From the NCBI RefSeq assembly GCF_002860865.1, contig NZ_PKIE01000008.1:1-52617 (forward strand): DNA of 52,617 nt, in the 5' to 3' direction. Each line of letters opens with the position of its first letter. Position 1 is the first letter of the stretch. Below the pieces are notes generated by a model, which ran no database searches, had not been told where the DNA came from, and saw only the letters and a program-made list of their open reading frames with translations. Source of the DNA: Streptococcus mitis (GTDB taxonomy: Bacteria > Bacillota > Bacilli > Lactobacillales > Streptococcaceae). The translations under genes were made by a program, and so were the position numbers. Shown in pieces: positions 1 through 9,537 of this stretch.

Positions 1-56
1 AGAGTAACATAAATCTCAAAAAATAGGGTGAAAAAACCTTTATTTGTCATGCAAAA

Positions 57-111
57 AAATAGAAGATAGGATAGAGAATCACTTTGATGTTCTCAATCCT
101 ATCTCCTATTT
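57..111. terminator. Long imperfect hairpin before dltB2
   Basis: AAATAGaAGATAGGAT pairs with ATCCTATCTcCTATTT around a short loop. A smaller hairpin lies just before it (21-45). The T-rich side of the large hairpin is on the minus strand, so it may be a bidirectional terminator separating the window from the gene to its left. No convincing promoter was found between it and dltB2. Confidence 0.4.
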
Positions 112-152
112 AAAGAGTTAGATCACTAACTTAATGACATTGTTTGACGGGT

Positions 153-1307
153 ATGAATTATTTCGAGGGGAATGAGTTTTTCCTTCTTTTGTTTGTAGTT
201 TTATTGATTGGTTTTGTAGTAAACTTTTTTGAAAAACGTAAGGACTACTATATTTTGACGCTCTCCCTCTTATTTGCAGTAGCTATTTATGGTAAGAGTA
301 GAGCAATGATTGTCTATTTAATCTCCTTTGTAATTTATCAATATTTTCTGGTTTTCATAGCACAGAGGATAGAAACAAAGCGGCTGAAACCTCTGGTTTT
401 CCTTTCTATTTTTCCTTTGGTGATTAATAAAGTCTTTGCCCTGACTTCTCTGCATTTGTTGGCCTTTATTGGAATTTCTTACATGTCCTTTAAGACCATT
501 CAGATCATGCTAGAAATATCGGATGGCTTGATCAAAGAAAAAATCAGTGTAAAAGATTATCTACAGTTTTTGCTCTTTTTCCCAACAGTTAGTGCTGGTC
601 CGATTGATCGGAGTAGGAGATTTTTAAAAGAGATAAACGAGGTCATGCCTCGGAAAGAGTATCTGGAGTTAGCTGGGGACGGTATTTATCGTATCGTTCT
701 AGGCCTTCTCTACAAGGTTGTTTTATCAACCTATGTTTACCAGATGTTACTCACTCTAAATAATACTGGCACAGTCGTTTACTCAATCAAGTATATGTAC
801 CTCTATACCTTGTATCTGTTCTTCGACTTTGCAGGCTATAGTCTAATGGCCGTTGGAAGTAGTAATATTTTAGGTATTCAGACACCGATGAACTTTAACA
901 AACCTTTCTTGAGTGTTGATATCAAGGATTTCTGGACCAGATGGCATATCACCTTGTCGACTTGGCTGAGGGATTTTGTATTTTCAAGAGTATTGATGCA
1001 GGCCATCAGGAAAAAATGGTTTAAAAATAGACTACACAATGCAACCTACGCCTATATGGTCAATATGTTGGTCATGGGTTTTTGGCATGGTCTCAGTATA
1101 AGTTACATTGTTTATGGTTTTTATCATGGTGTCTTGATGGCTGGATTTGAAGTGTATCAAAAGAAAAGCAGTTTTTATAAGAAAAATAAAAACAAAAATT
1201 GGTATAAGCTACTAAGTTGGTTTGTGACTATGAACTTGGTTATGATTGGTTTCTTTATCTTTTCAGGTGAACCCTATAAAATTTTACTTACGATTTTAAA
1301 GAGATAG
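153..1307 (+). CDS. Second DltB-like MBOAT O-acyltransferase (dltB2)
   Basis: A polytopic membrane protein of 384 residues, paralogous to the DltB encoded at 4677-5921 (414 aa). It belongs to the MBOAT family, which moves acyl groups across the membrane onto cell-envelope polymers. Both histidines conserved in DltB are kept: His265 in RWHITLSTWLRDF (His289 in the main DltB) and His312 in MGFWHG (His336 in the main DltB). SAGPIDR and FFDFAGYS blocks also match. The start is uncertain: ATG at 153 or TTG at 144, neither with a Shine-Dalgarno sequence; an in-frame stop at 135 limits the options. dltD2 follows after 47 bp. The acyl group is unknown; D-alanine supplied by the neighbouring DltA/DltC is the simplest guess. 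Confidence 0.85.
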   Translation: MNYFEGNEFFLLLFVVLLIGFVVNFFEKRKDYYILTLSLLFAVAIYGKSRAMIVYLISFVIYQYFLVFIAQRIETKRLKPLVFLSIFPLVINKVFALTSLHLLAFIGISYMSFKTIQIMLEISDGLIKEKISVKDYLQFLLFFPTVSAGPIDRSRRFLKEINEVMPRKEYLELAGDGIYRIVLGLLYKVVLSTYVYQMLLTLNNTGTVVYSIKYMYLYTLYLFFDFAGYSLMAVGSSNILGIQTPMNFNKPFLSVDIKDFWTRWHITLSTWLRDFVFSRVLMQAIRKKWFKNRLHNATYAYMVNMLVMGFWHGLSISYIVYGFYHGVLMAGFEVYQKKSSFYKKNKNKNWYKLLSWFVTMNLVMIGFFIFSGEPYKILLTILKR

Positions 1308-1354
1308 GATATAGAAAAGAAATCGGATGGATCGAAGAGATAGGATGAAACGAG

Positions 1355-2527
1355 ATGATTAAATTAAAAGCATTTTTGTTATCGCTTGTGCTCGTAATTG
1401 CGACGCTTGCCCTTTTAAATGTGACATATATCAAGAAGATTGATGATTATTATACAGTTAAGGATAACAGTATTCGCTATAGCACTTCGTATGAAAAATA
1501 TAAAAGTAGAGATATTCTGACAAGTAATATCACTCCCAACACACTGGTTTTATTGGGATCATCTGAGTTGGTTGCGACAAAGGATGAAGATTATCATCCT
1601 AATAGAATTTTTAACTATAACGATTTTAATATAATGCAGATTGGGACTAGTTATTCCCAAAATATCATTCAGGCAACAACCTTAGGCTCTATTGAGGGAT
1701 CTATGAGTAAGAGAAGAGTGGCTATAGTAGAGTCTGTTCAGTGGTTTGAAAAAGATGGAACCCATCAAGATGCATTTTTGAACAAGGCTTCTCAAGAACA
1801 TATTTTCCACATGCTAGATAATGACAAGATTAGTAAGGAAACAAAAGAAAAACTAATCAATCGCATTATTGAGATTACCAAGGGGAACAAGCAACAAAAT
1901 GACATCTACAAAAAATACAAAAGTTATTTCATAGATGGGAAAGGAACCATTGTTGATAAAAAACTATTAGAGTTAGATAACGTGATATATTCTTTTAAGC
2001 TCAAACGAAAATTTTATGAAAATCATGAGAAATCAGATTATCCCTTATCAGGAGATAAAACTCCAGACTATGATTGGGAGAAACTGACGGATCAGTTTGT
2101 AGAAGAGGTCAAAAAGAAAACAGATAACAATGACTATGCTGTTGATAATAATTACTACAATACCTACTTAAAAGATCGCTATGTATCTTTGAAAGATTCT
2201 AATAAAGATTTGAGCTATCTGGAGTCACCAGAGTATTCAGATATGGAACTTTTCTTGACAGTTGCCAAGGAATTGGGAATTGAAGTTGAAGTCATTATTT
2301 TTCCAGTAAATGGGAAATGGAATGACTACACAGGTGTCTCAAGAGAGATGCGAGAGAAAACTTATAAAAAAATAGAAGATGTCGCAAAAAGTCATGGTGC
2401 AAAGGTATTAAATTATGGAAACAGAGAGTATGATAATTACTTTTTATTTGACGTGATGCACGTTGGAGTGAAAGGATGGATGGAAGTTGAAAAAGAACTT
2501 TACAAATTTGCAAACCAAGATAACTAA
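1355..2527 (+). CDS. Second DltD-like SGNH acyltransferase (dltD2)
   Basis: 390 residues with one N-terminal membrane anchor (about residues 7-25) and an extracellular SGNH-hydrolase-like domain. It is paralogous to DltD at 6167-7435 (422 aa). Active-site residues are present: GSSE with nucleophile Ser69, and DVMHVG near the end supplying Asp366 and His369. Other shared blocks are YLKSPEY-like (YLESPEYSD), FPVNGKWNDYTG and NNYYNTYLK. DltD-type proteins work with the MBOAT partner to place D-alanine on lipoteichoic acid outside the membrane. A weak AGGA precedes the ATG. The 3' end overlaps the dltX2 reading frame, so the three genes probably form one translationally coupled unit. Confidence 0.85.
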   Translation: MIKLKAFLLSLVLVIATLALLNVTYIKKIDDYYTVKDNSIRYSTSYEKYKSRDILTSNITPNTLVLLGSSELVATKDEDYHPNRIFNYNDFNIMQIGTSYSQNIIQATTLGSIEGSMSKRRVAIVESVQWFEKDGTHQDAFLNKASQEHIFHMLDNDKISKETKEKLINRIIEITKGNKQQNDIYKKYKSYFIDGKGTIVDKKLLELDNVIYSFKLKRKFYENHEKSDYPLSGDKTPDYDWEKLTDQFVEEVKKKTDNNDYAVDNNYYNTYLKDRYVSLKDSNKDLSYLESPEYSDMELFLTVAKELGIEVEVIIFPVNGKWNDYTGVSREMREKTYKKIEDVAKSHGAKVLNYGNREYDNYFLFDVMHVGVKGWMEVEKELYKFANQDN

Positions 2528-2645
2528 CACACACCGTTTAATCTTGTGGACGCTATTTTTCTATACGGTTATCTTAAGCATCGTGATTTATTGTTTTGTG
2601 ACCGATTTTTCGAACATTCAAGAATTTATCTATAGTGAATTCTAG
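2487..2645 (+). CDS. DltX-like microprotein (dltX2), overlapping dltD2
   Basis: An open frame of 52 codons from TTG 2487, overlapping the last 41 bases of dltD2 in another frame. It encodes a basic N-terminus, one hydrophobic segment (about residues 18-38, LILWTLFFYTVILSIVIYCF) and the C-terminus EFIYSEF. This matches the layout and C-terminal hexapeptide of the normal DltX encoded downstream (SFIYNEF), including the tyrosine (Tyr49 here, Tyr40 there) reported as the acyl-relay residue in DltX. AAAGGA lies 10 bases before the TTG. No ATG is available, so the start is inferred; translational coupling to dltD2 is likely. The intact frame and C-terminus argue against a decayed relic. Confidence 0.7.
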   Translation: MKKNFTNLQTKITNTHRLILWTLFFYTVILSIVIYCFVTDFSNIQEFIYSEF

Positions 2646-2709
2646 GATTACATACTATAAAAATCTCTAGATAAAGGGAACTGCACCGATAAAGTGAGAC
2701 ATAAGATAG

Positions 2710-2759
2710 GGCTCTATAATATTTATAGTGGAGAAATCCTCTATAGGTAGTATGGAGCC
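2710..2759. repeat. 50-bp imperfect palindrome, possible IS (ISL3-type) end or remnant
   Basis: GGCTCTATAATATTTATAG is mirrored by the reverse complement of CTATAGGTAGTATGGAGCC. The 332-bp space between dltX2 and dltX holds this palindrome and a promoter but no convincing gene. A downstream ATGGAACAAATTAATG vaguely resembles an IS1167-type transposase start; this is recall and unverified. It could also be a terminator for the dltB2 module. Confidence 0.4.
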
Positions 2760-2876
2760 TACTTTGTTGTAGCCCCCATATAATCTATACTGAAAAGCAT
2801 TCAAGCTATCATTAGAAAGAATCATATGGAACAAATTAATGTTACTGAAACGTAGTGAAAATAGACGGGTAAACAA

Positions 2877-2906
2877 TTGAAAAACTAGTCTATAAAGTGG
2901 TATAAT
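2877..2906 (+). promoter_or_regulatory. Promoter of dltXABCD
   Basis: TTGAAA (2877-2882), an 18-base spacer and an extended -10 TGGTATAAT (TATAAT at 2901-2906), 72 bases before the dltX start. It is the only strong promoter seen upstream of the operon. Confidence 0.75.
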
Positions 2907-2977
2907 AGCAGAAAAATAAATTAGTAAGAAATTGATTTTATTTTAGCGAAAATTACAGAAATGAATGGTTTTTCTTG

Positions 2978-3109
2978 ATGAAACAGAGAAAAGAATTGTA
3001 CCTCTTTCTTGGTCGGACAGCCTTGTATTTTATTATCTTTCTAGGGCTACTTTACTTTTTTAGCTATCTTGGTCAGGGTCAAGGAAGCTTTATCTATAAT
3101 GAATTTTAA
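2978..3109 (+). CDS. dltX: DltX, teichoic acid D-Ala incorporation microprotein
   Basis: 43 residues, too short for usual ORF calling. MKQRKELYLFLGRTALYF begins the protein, followed by a single membrane span (about residues 14-31) and the conserved C-terminus FIYNEF. DltX sits with DltB and DltD in the membrane; its C-terminal tyrosine (Tyr40) is reported to carry D-alanine transiently during transfer to lipoteichoic acid. dltA begins 20 bases downstream. No clear Shine-Dalgarno is present. A five-codon mini-ORF (ATG 2961) ends at TGA 2976-2978, overlapping the dltX ATG, which might couple the two. Confidence 0.85.
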   Translation: MKQRKELYLFLGRTALYFIIFLGLLYFFSYLGQGQGSFIYNEF

Positions 3110-3129
3110 CTTGAAGGAGAATCCTTATT

Positions 3130-4680
3130 ATGTCAAATAAACCAATAGTAGATATGATTGAAACCATTGAGCATTTTGCTCAGACACAGCCTAGCTATCC
3201 TGTTTATAATGTTTTGGGGCAGGAACACACTTATGGAGATTTGAAGGCTGATTCGGATAGTTTAGCTGCAGCCATTGACCAACTAGGTTTGCCTGAGAAG
3301 TCTCCTGTGGTTGTTTTTGGTGGCCAAGAATATGAAATGTTGGCAACTTTTGTAGCGCTGACTAAGTCAGGTCATGCCTACATTCCAATTGATAGCCATT
3401 CGGCTTTGGAGCGAGTTTCAGCTATTTTAGAAGTAGCGGAGCCAAGCTTGATTATTGCCATCTCAGACTTTCCATTGGAGCAGGTTTCTACGCCAATGAT
3501 GACTCTAGCTCAGGTTCAAGAAGCCTTTGCTCAAGGGACTAGCTATGAGATCACGCATCCAGTCAAGGGAGATGATAACTACTACATCATCTTTACTTCT
3601 GGTACGACTGGTAAGCCAAAGGGAGTGCAGATTTCACATGATAATCTCCTCAGCTTTACCAATTGGATGATTACGGACAAGGAATTTGCGACGCTAAGTC
3701 GTCCGCAAATGCTGGCTCAGCCACCTTATTCTTTTGACCTGTCTGTCATGTACTGGGCACCGACCTTGGCACTGGGTGGTACGCTTTTCGCTCTTCCTTC
3801 AGCTATTACTCAGGACTTTAAGCGACTTTTTGCAACCATCTTCTCATTGCCAATCGCTATCTGGACTTCAACGCCTTCTTTTGCGGATATGGCCATGTTG
3901 TCTGAAGACTTTAATAGCGAGAAAATGCCTGGTATCACGCATTTCTACTTTGATGGTGAAGAATTGACGGTCAAAACGGCTCAAAAACTACGTGAACGTT
4001 TCCCACATGCCCGTATTATCAATGCCTACGGTCCAACAGAAGCGACAGTAGCCTTGTCAGCTGTTGCCGTGACAGACGAGATGTTAGCGACTCTCAAACG
4101 TCTACCAATCGGCTATACCAAGACTGATTCTCCAACCTTTATCATTGACGAGGAAGGAAATAAACTGCCAAATGGTGAACAGGGAGAAATCATTGTGTCA
4201 GGGCCAGCTGTTTCAAAAGGCTATATGAACAATCCTGAAAAAACGGCAGAAGCCTTCTTTGAGTTTGAAGGTCTACCAGCCTACCATACAGGAGATGTGG
4301 GAACTATGACAGATGAAGGCTTGCTTCTCTACGGCGGACGCATGGACTTCCAGATTAAGTTCAACGGTTACCGCATTGAGTTAGAAGATGTCTCTCAAAA
4401 CCTCAATAAGTCTCGCTTTATCGAGTCTGCTGTAGCTGTGCCACGTTATAATAAAGACCACAAGGTGCAAAATCTATTGGCTTATGTCATCTTGAAAGAC
4501 GGTGTTCGTGAGCAGTTTGAGCGAGATATTGATATTACCAAGGCTATCAAGGAAGACCTGACAGACATCATGATGTCCTACATGATGCCGTCTAAATTCC
4601 TTTATCGAGACAGTTTGCCACTGACTCCAAATGGAAAAATTGACATCAAAGGATTGATTAACGAGGTGAATAAGAGATGA
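3130..4680 (+). CDS. dltA: D-alanine--D-alanyl carrier protein ligase DltA
   Basis: 516 residues, the usual DltA length. This cytoplasmic enzyme activates D-alanine with ATP and loads it onto the phosphopantetheine of DltC. It is an AMP-binding (ANL superfamily) adenylation enzyme: P-loop [10 protein letters not shown] begins at Thr156, [11 protein letters not shown] is the core A5-type motif, YHTGDVG and [15 protein letters not shown] are the hinge motifs, and the C-terminal NGKID carries the catalytic lysine. AAGGAG precedes the ATG. Its TGA overlaps the dltB ATG (ATGA), indicating coupling. Confidence 0.97.
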   Translation: MSNKPIVDMIETIEHFAQTQPSYPVYNVLGQEHTYGDLKADSDSLAAAIDQLGLPEKSPVVVFGGQEYEMLATFVALTKSGHAYIPIDSHSALERVSAILEVAEPSLIIAISDFPLEQVSTPMMTLAQVQEAFAQGTSYEITHPVKGDDNYYIIFTSGTTGKPKGVQISHDNLLSFTNWMITDKEFATLSRPQMLAQPPYSFDLSVMYWAPTLALGGTLFALPSAITQDFKRLFATIFSLPIAIWTSTPSFADMAMLSEDFNSEKMPGITHFYFDGEELTVKTAQKLRERFPHARIINAYGPTEATVALSAVAVTDEMLATLKRLPIGYTKTDSPTFIIDEEGNKLPNGEQGEIIVSGPAVSKGYMNNPEKTAEAFFEFEGLPAYHTGDVGTMTDEGLLLYGGRMDFQIKFNGYRIELEDVSQNLNKSRFIESAVAVPRYNKDHKVQNLLAYVILKDGVREQFERDIDITKAIKEDLTDIMMSYMMPSKFLYRDSLPLTPNGKIDIKGLINEVNKR

Positions 4681-5921
4681 TGGAGTTCTTTCAACAGCTT
4701 CCTCATTTAGAGCCATACGGTAATCCTCAGTATTTTGTCTATGTGATTGCTGCAACCTTGCCCATCTTTATCGGTCTCTTTTTCAAGAAACGCTTTGCCT
4801 GGTATGAAGTGTTGGTTAGTCTCTTCTTTATCGTCACCATGTTGGTAGGTGGGAAGACCAATCAATTGGCTGCCTTGGGTATTTACCTTTGCTGGGAAAT
4901 ATTGCTCCTGCTTTTCTACAAGCATTATCGAAAAAGTAAGGATGGCAAGTGGGTCTTCTACTTAGTTAGTTTTCTGTCCCTACTTCCGATTATCTTTGTC
5001 AAGGTGCAGCCAGCTATCAATGGAACGCAGTCTTTGCTTGGATTTTTGGGAATTTCTTATCTGACCTTTCGTTCGGTTGGGATTATCATCGAGCTGAGAG
5101 ATGGAGTGATTAAGGATTTTACCCTCTGGGAATTCCTCCGTTTCCTTCTCTTTATGCCGACTTTTTCAAGTGGCCCAATCGATCGCTTTAAGCGTTTTAA
5201 TGAAAATTATCAGACCATTCCTGAGCGAGATGAGTTGATGGATATGCTGGATGAATCTGTTCGCTATATCATGTGGGGCTTTTTGTACAAGTTTATCCTA
5301 GCTCACGTTTTAGGAGAAACCTTGTTGCCTCCTTTGAAGAATTTAGCCTTGCAGTCAGGTGGTTTCTTTAATCTCTATGCTTTAGCGGTCATGTATACCT
5401 TTGGTCTTGAGCTCTTCTTTGACTTTGCAGGTTACTCTATGTTTGCCTTAGCCATCTCAAACTTAATGGGAATCCGTAGCCCCATCAACTTTAACAAACC
5501 TTTTTTATCAAGGGATTTAAAAGAGTTTTGGAATCGTTGGCACATGAGTCTATCTTTCTGGTTCCGTGACTTTGTCTTTATGCGAATGGTCATGGTATTG
5601 ACCAGAAAGAAGGTCTTTAAGAATCGCAATGTAACCTCAAGCATGGCCTACATTGTAAATATGCTAATCATGGGATTTTGGCATGGCGTGACCTGGTACT
5701 ATATCGCCTATGGACTCTTTCATGGGATTGGACTGGTCATCAATGACGCTTGGGTTCGTAAGAAAAAAACACTCAATAAGGAACGGAAAAAAGCAGGGAA
5801 AGCTGCTCTACCTGAGAATCGCTGGATTCAGTTGCTTGGCATGGTTGTCACCTTCCATGTCGTCATGCTGTCATTCTTAATCTTTTCTGGATTCTTGAAT
5901 GATTTATGGTTTAAAAAATAA
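4677..5921 (+). CDS. dltB: DltB, MBOAT D-alanyl transferase
   Basis: 414 residues with about 11 hydrophobic segments. DltB is the MBOAT protein that accepts D-alanine from DltC at the cytoplasmic face and passes it across the membrane towards DltX/DltD. The two conserved histidines fall at His289 ([13 protein letters not shown]) and His336 (MGFWHG), the same numbers described for the S. thermophilus protein. It starts at the ATG overlapping the dltA stop; a second ATG follows immediately. dltC begins 13 bases downstream. The paralogue dltB2 lies at 153-1307. Confidence 0.96.
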   Translation: MMEFFQQLPHLEPYGNPQYFVYVIAATLPIFIGLFFKKRFAWYEVLVSLFFIVTMLVGGKTNQLAALGIYLCWEILLLLFYKHYRKSKDGKWVFYLVSFLSLLPIIFVKVQPAINGTQSLLGFLGISYLTFRSVGIIIELRDGVIKDFTLWEFLRFLLFMPTFSSGPIDRFKRFNENYQTIPERDELMDMLDESVRYIMWGFLYKFILAHVLGETLLPPLKNLALQSGGFFNLYALAVMYTFGLELFFDFAGYSMFALAISNLMGIRSPINFNKPFLSRDLKEFWNRWHMSLSFWFRDFVFMRMVMVLTRKKVFKNRNVTSSMAYIVNMLIMGFWHGVTWYYIAYGLFHGIGLVINDAWVRKKKTLNKERKKAGKAALPENRWIQLLGMVVTFHVVMLSFLIFSGFLNDLWFKK

Positions 5922-5931
5922 AAGGAAATAA

Positions 5932-7435
<1,504 letters not shown>

Positions 7436-7481
7436 ATAATATAGAAGAGTTCAAGAATGAAACTAGTTTTCACGTTTTTTC

Positions 7482-7520
7482 TTGACTCTTTTTTTGCTTG
7501 TGATATAATTAACTGGTAAA
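7482..7520 (+). promoter_or_regulatory. adc operon promoter with AdcR zinc operator
   Basis: TTGACT (7482-7487), 16-base spacer, TATAAT (7504-7509). TTAACTGGTAAA at 7509-7520 matches the AdcR operator TTAACYRGTTAA at 11 of 12 positions and overlaps the end of the -10 box, so zinc-loaded AdcR would block transcription of its own operon. Confidence 0.85.
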
Positions 7521-7584
7521 CAAAATGTCAAAGAATAGTATTTTTCTCTTAAAAAAGAGAAGTCTAAAAGGAAAGGAGTCAGAT

Positions 7585-8025
7585 ATGAGACAGCTAGCGA
7601 AGGATATCGATGGCTTTTTGAATGAGGTGATTTTGCAGGCGGAAAATCAGCATGAAATCCTAATAGGTCATTGTACTAGCGAGGTAGCTCTGACCAATAC
7701 CCAGGAGCATATCCTCATGCTCTTGTCGGAGGAATCTTTAACAAATTCAGAGTTGGCTCGTCGTCTCAATGTCAGTCAGGCGGCAGTTACCAAGGCCATT
7801 AAGTCTTTGGTCAAGGAAGGGATGTTGGAAACATCTAAAGATCCTAAGGATGCGCGTGTGATTTTTTATCAGTTGACTGATTTGGCTCGTCCAATTGCTG
7901 AGGAGCACCACCATCACCATGAGCATACGCTTTTAACCTATGAACAAGTGGCGACTCAGTTTACTCCAAATGAACAAAAAGTGATCCAGCGGTTTTTGAC
8001 TGCTTTAGTAGGAGAAATCAAATAA
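7585..8025 (+). CDS. adcR: AdcR, MarR-family zinc-responsive repressor
   Basis: 146 residues. The start at ATG 7585 follows AAAGGAG and gives the standard N-terminus [12 protein letters not shown]; an upstream in-frame ATG at 7525 would add 20 residues that include the transcript start region, and is unlikely. The winged helix spans about residues 45-110 ([20 protein letters not shown] is the recognition part). The histidine cluster EEHHHHHEH at about residues 107-115 fits the zinc site. With zinc it represses the adc operon and other zinc uptake genes. It ends in a TAATG overlap with adcC. Confidence 0.95.
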   Translation: MRQLAKDIDGFLNEVILQAENQHEILIGHCTSEVALTNTQEHILMLLSEESLTNSELARRLNVSQAAVTKAIKSLVKEGMLETSKDPKDARVIFYQLTDLARPIAEEHHHHHEHTLLTYEQVATQFTPNEQKVIQRFLTALVGEIK

Positions 8026-8729
8026 TGAGATATATTACGGTAGAGGATTTATCCTTCTATTATGATAAGGAGCCTGTTCTTGAACATATCAATTATAGTG
8101 TTGATAGTGGGGAGTTTGTTACCTTGACAGGTGAAAATGGGGCAGCTAAGACGACACTGATTAAGGCCAGTCTTGGAATTCTCCAGCCACGCATTGGTAA
8201 GGTAACCATTTCAAAGACAAATACGCAGGGTAAGAAATTGAGAATAGCCTACCTTCCTCAACAGATTGCCAGTTTTAATGCTGGTTTTCCAAGTACGGTT
8301 TATGAATTTGTCAAGTCCGGTCGCTATCCACGAAAGGGTTGGTTCCGTCGTTTGAATGCTCATGATGAGGAGCATATCAAGGCTAGTTTGGACTCAGTTG
8401 GTATGTGGGAACACCGAGACAAACGCTTGGGGTCTCTATCTGGAGGACAAAAGCAGCGAGCGGTGATTGCGCGTATGTTTGCTTCGGATCCAGATGTGTT
8501 TATCCTAGATGAGCCGACAACGGGGATGGATGCAGGAAGTAAAAACGAATTTTACGAACTAATGCACCACAGCGCCCATCATCATGGCAAGGCTGTTTTG
8601 ATGATTACTCATGACCCTGAAGAAGTTAAGGACTATGCGGACCGCAATATTCATCTAGTTCGTAACCAAGATTCGCCATGGCGTTGTTTCAACGTTCATG
8701 AGAATGATCAGGAGGTGGGCCATGCTTAG
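8025..8729 (+). CDS. adcC: AdcC, zinc ABC transporter ATPase
   Basis: 234 residues; the nucleotide-binding subunit of the AdcABC zinc importer at the inner membrane face. The Walker A is GENGAAKTT, with Ala where most ABC ATPases have Gly; as I recall, this is normal for streptococcal AdcC and not a defect. The signature LSGGQKQR, Walker B VFILDEPT and the switch histidine in MITHD are present. The ATG shares its A with the adcR stop, and the end overlaps adcB by 8 bp. Confidence 0.95.
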   Translation: MRYITVEDLSFYYDKEPVLEHINYSVDSGEFVTLTGENGAAKTTLIKASLGILQPRIGKVTISKTNTQGKKLRIAYLPQQIASFNAGFPSTVYEFVKSGRYPRKGWFRRLNAHDEEHIKASLDSVGMWEHRDKRLGSLSGGQKQRAVIARMFASDPDVFILDEPTTGMDAGSKNEFYELMHHSAHHHGKAVLMITHDPEEVKDYADRNIHLVRNQDSPWRCFNVHENDQEVGHA

Positions 8730-9528
8730 TTTATTATCTTATGACTTTATGCAGCGTGCCTTTCTGGCTGTTATTGCCATGAGTCTTTTCTCGCCAGTAT
8801 TGGGAACCTTCCTAATCTTGCGCCGTCAGAGTTTGATGAGCGATACCCTTAGCCACGTCTCGCTTTCGGGTGTAGCTTTTGGTCTGGTCCTAGGGATTTC
8901 TCCGACTATTTCAACTATTGCTATTGTCTTGATTGCGGCGGTCTTTCTGGAGTATCTCCGTACGGTTTACAAGAGCTTTATGGAAATCGGGACAGCTATC
9001 CTCATGTCAACAGGACTGGCTGTTTCTCTGATTGTCATGAGCAAGGGTAAAAGCTCTAGCTCAATGAGTTTGGACCAGTATCTTTTTGGTTCGATCGTGA
9101 CTATCAGCGAAGAGCAGGTTATTTCCCTTTTTGTCATTGCAGCGGTTGTTTTGATTTTGACCTTCCTCTTCCTTCGTCCTATGTATATCTTGACCTTTGA
9201 TGAGGATACGGCCTTTGTGGATGGCTTGCCAGTTCGTACCATGTCTATTCTTTTTAATATGGTGACTGGGGTGGCTATTGCTCTTATGATTCCTGCAGCA
9301 GGAGCTCTTCTGGTGTCGACCATTATGGTCTTGCCAGCTAGTATTGCCCTTCGTCTGGGGAAAAACTTTAAATCGGTTATGTTGCTTGCCAGTGCGATTG
9401 GATTTTTGGGAATGGTGGCAGGACTCTACATTTCCTACTATGCAGAAACACCTGCAAGTGCAAGTATTACCATTATTTTTGTAACTGTCTTTTTACTGAT
9501 TAGTTTAGTAAGACGTTTTATCAAATAG
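8722..9528 (+). CDS. adcB: AdcB, zinc ABC transporter permease
   Basis: 268 residues from ATG 8722 (GGAGGTG upstream), the usual AdcB length; the longer in-frame option from 8698 lies within adcC. About eight hydrophobic segments of the ZnuB/ABC-3 permease family, with the family block [18 protein letters not shown] near residue 40. It forms the membrane channel with AdcC and receives zinc from AdcA. adcA follows after 9 bases. Confidence 0.95.
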   Translation: MLSLLSYDFMQRAFLAVIAMSLFSPVLGTFLILRRQSLMSDTLSHVSLSGVAFGLVLGISPTISTIAIVLIAAVFLEYLRTVYKSFMEIGTAILMSTGLAVSLIVMSKGKSSSSMSLDQYLFGSIVTISEEQVISLFVIAAVVLILTFLFLRPMYILTFDEDTAFVDGLPVRTMSILFNMVTGVAIALMIPAAGALLVSTIMVLPASIALRLGKNFKSVMLLASAIGFLGMVAGLYISYYAETPASASITIIFVTVFLLISLVRRFIK

Positions 9529-9537
9529 GAGACTAAC

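Noticed and set aside
2667..2876. Minus-strand frame of 69 codons between the dlt modules
   Set aside because: It runs through the palindrome, has no ribosome site and no recognisable family; treated as non-coding.
7525..7584. N-terminal extension of AdcR from an upstream ATG
   Set aside because: The ATG lies within the promoter/leader region directly after the operator, and the standard start at 7585 has a strong ribosome site.
8130..8156. Altered Walker A (GENGAAKTT) in AdcC as a possible inactive ATPase
   Set aside because: As I recall this is the usual sequence in streptococcal AdcC, and all other ABC motifs are intact.
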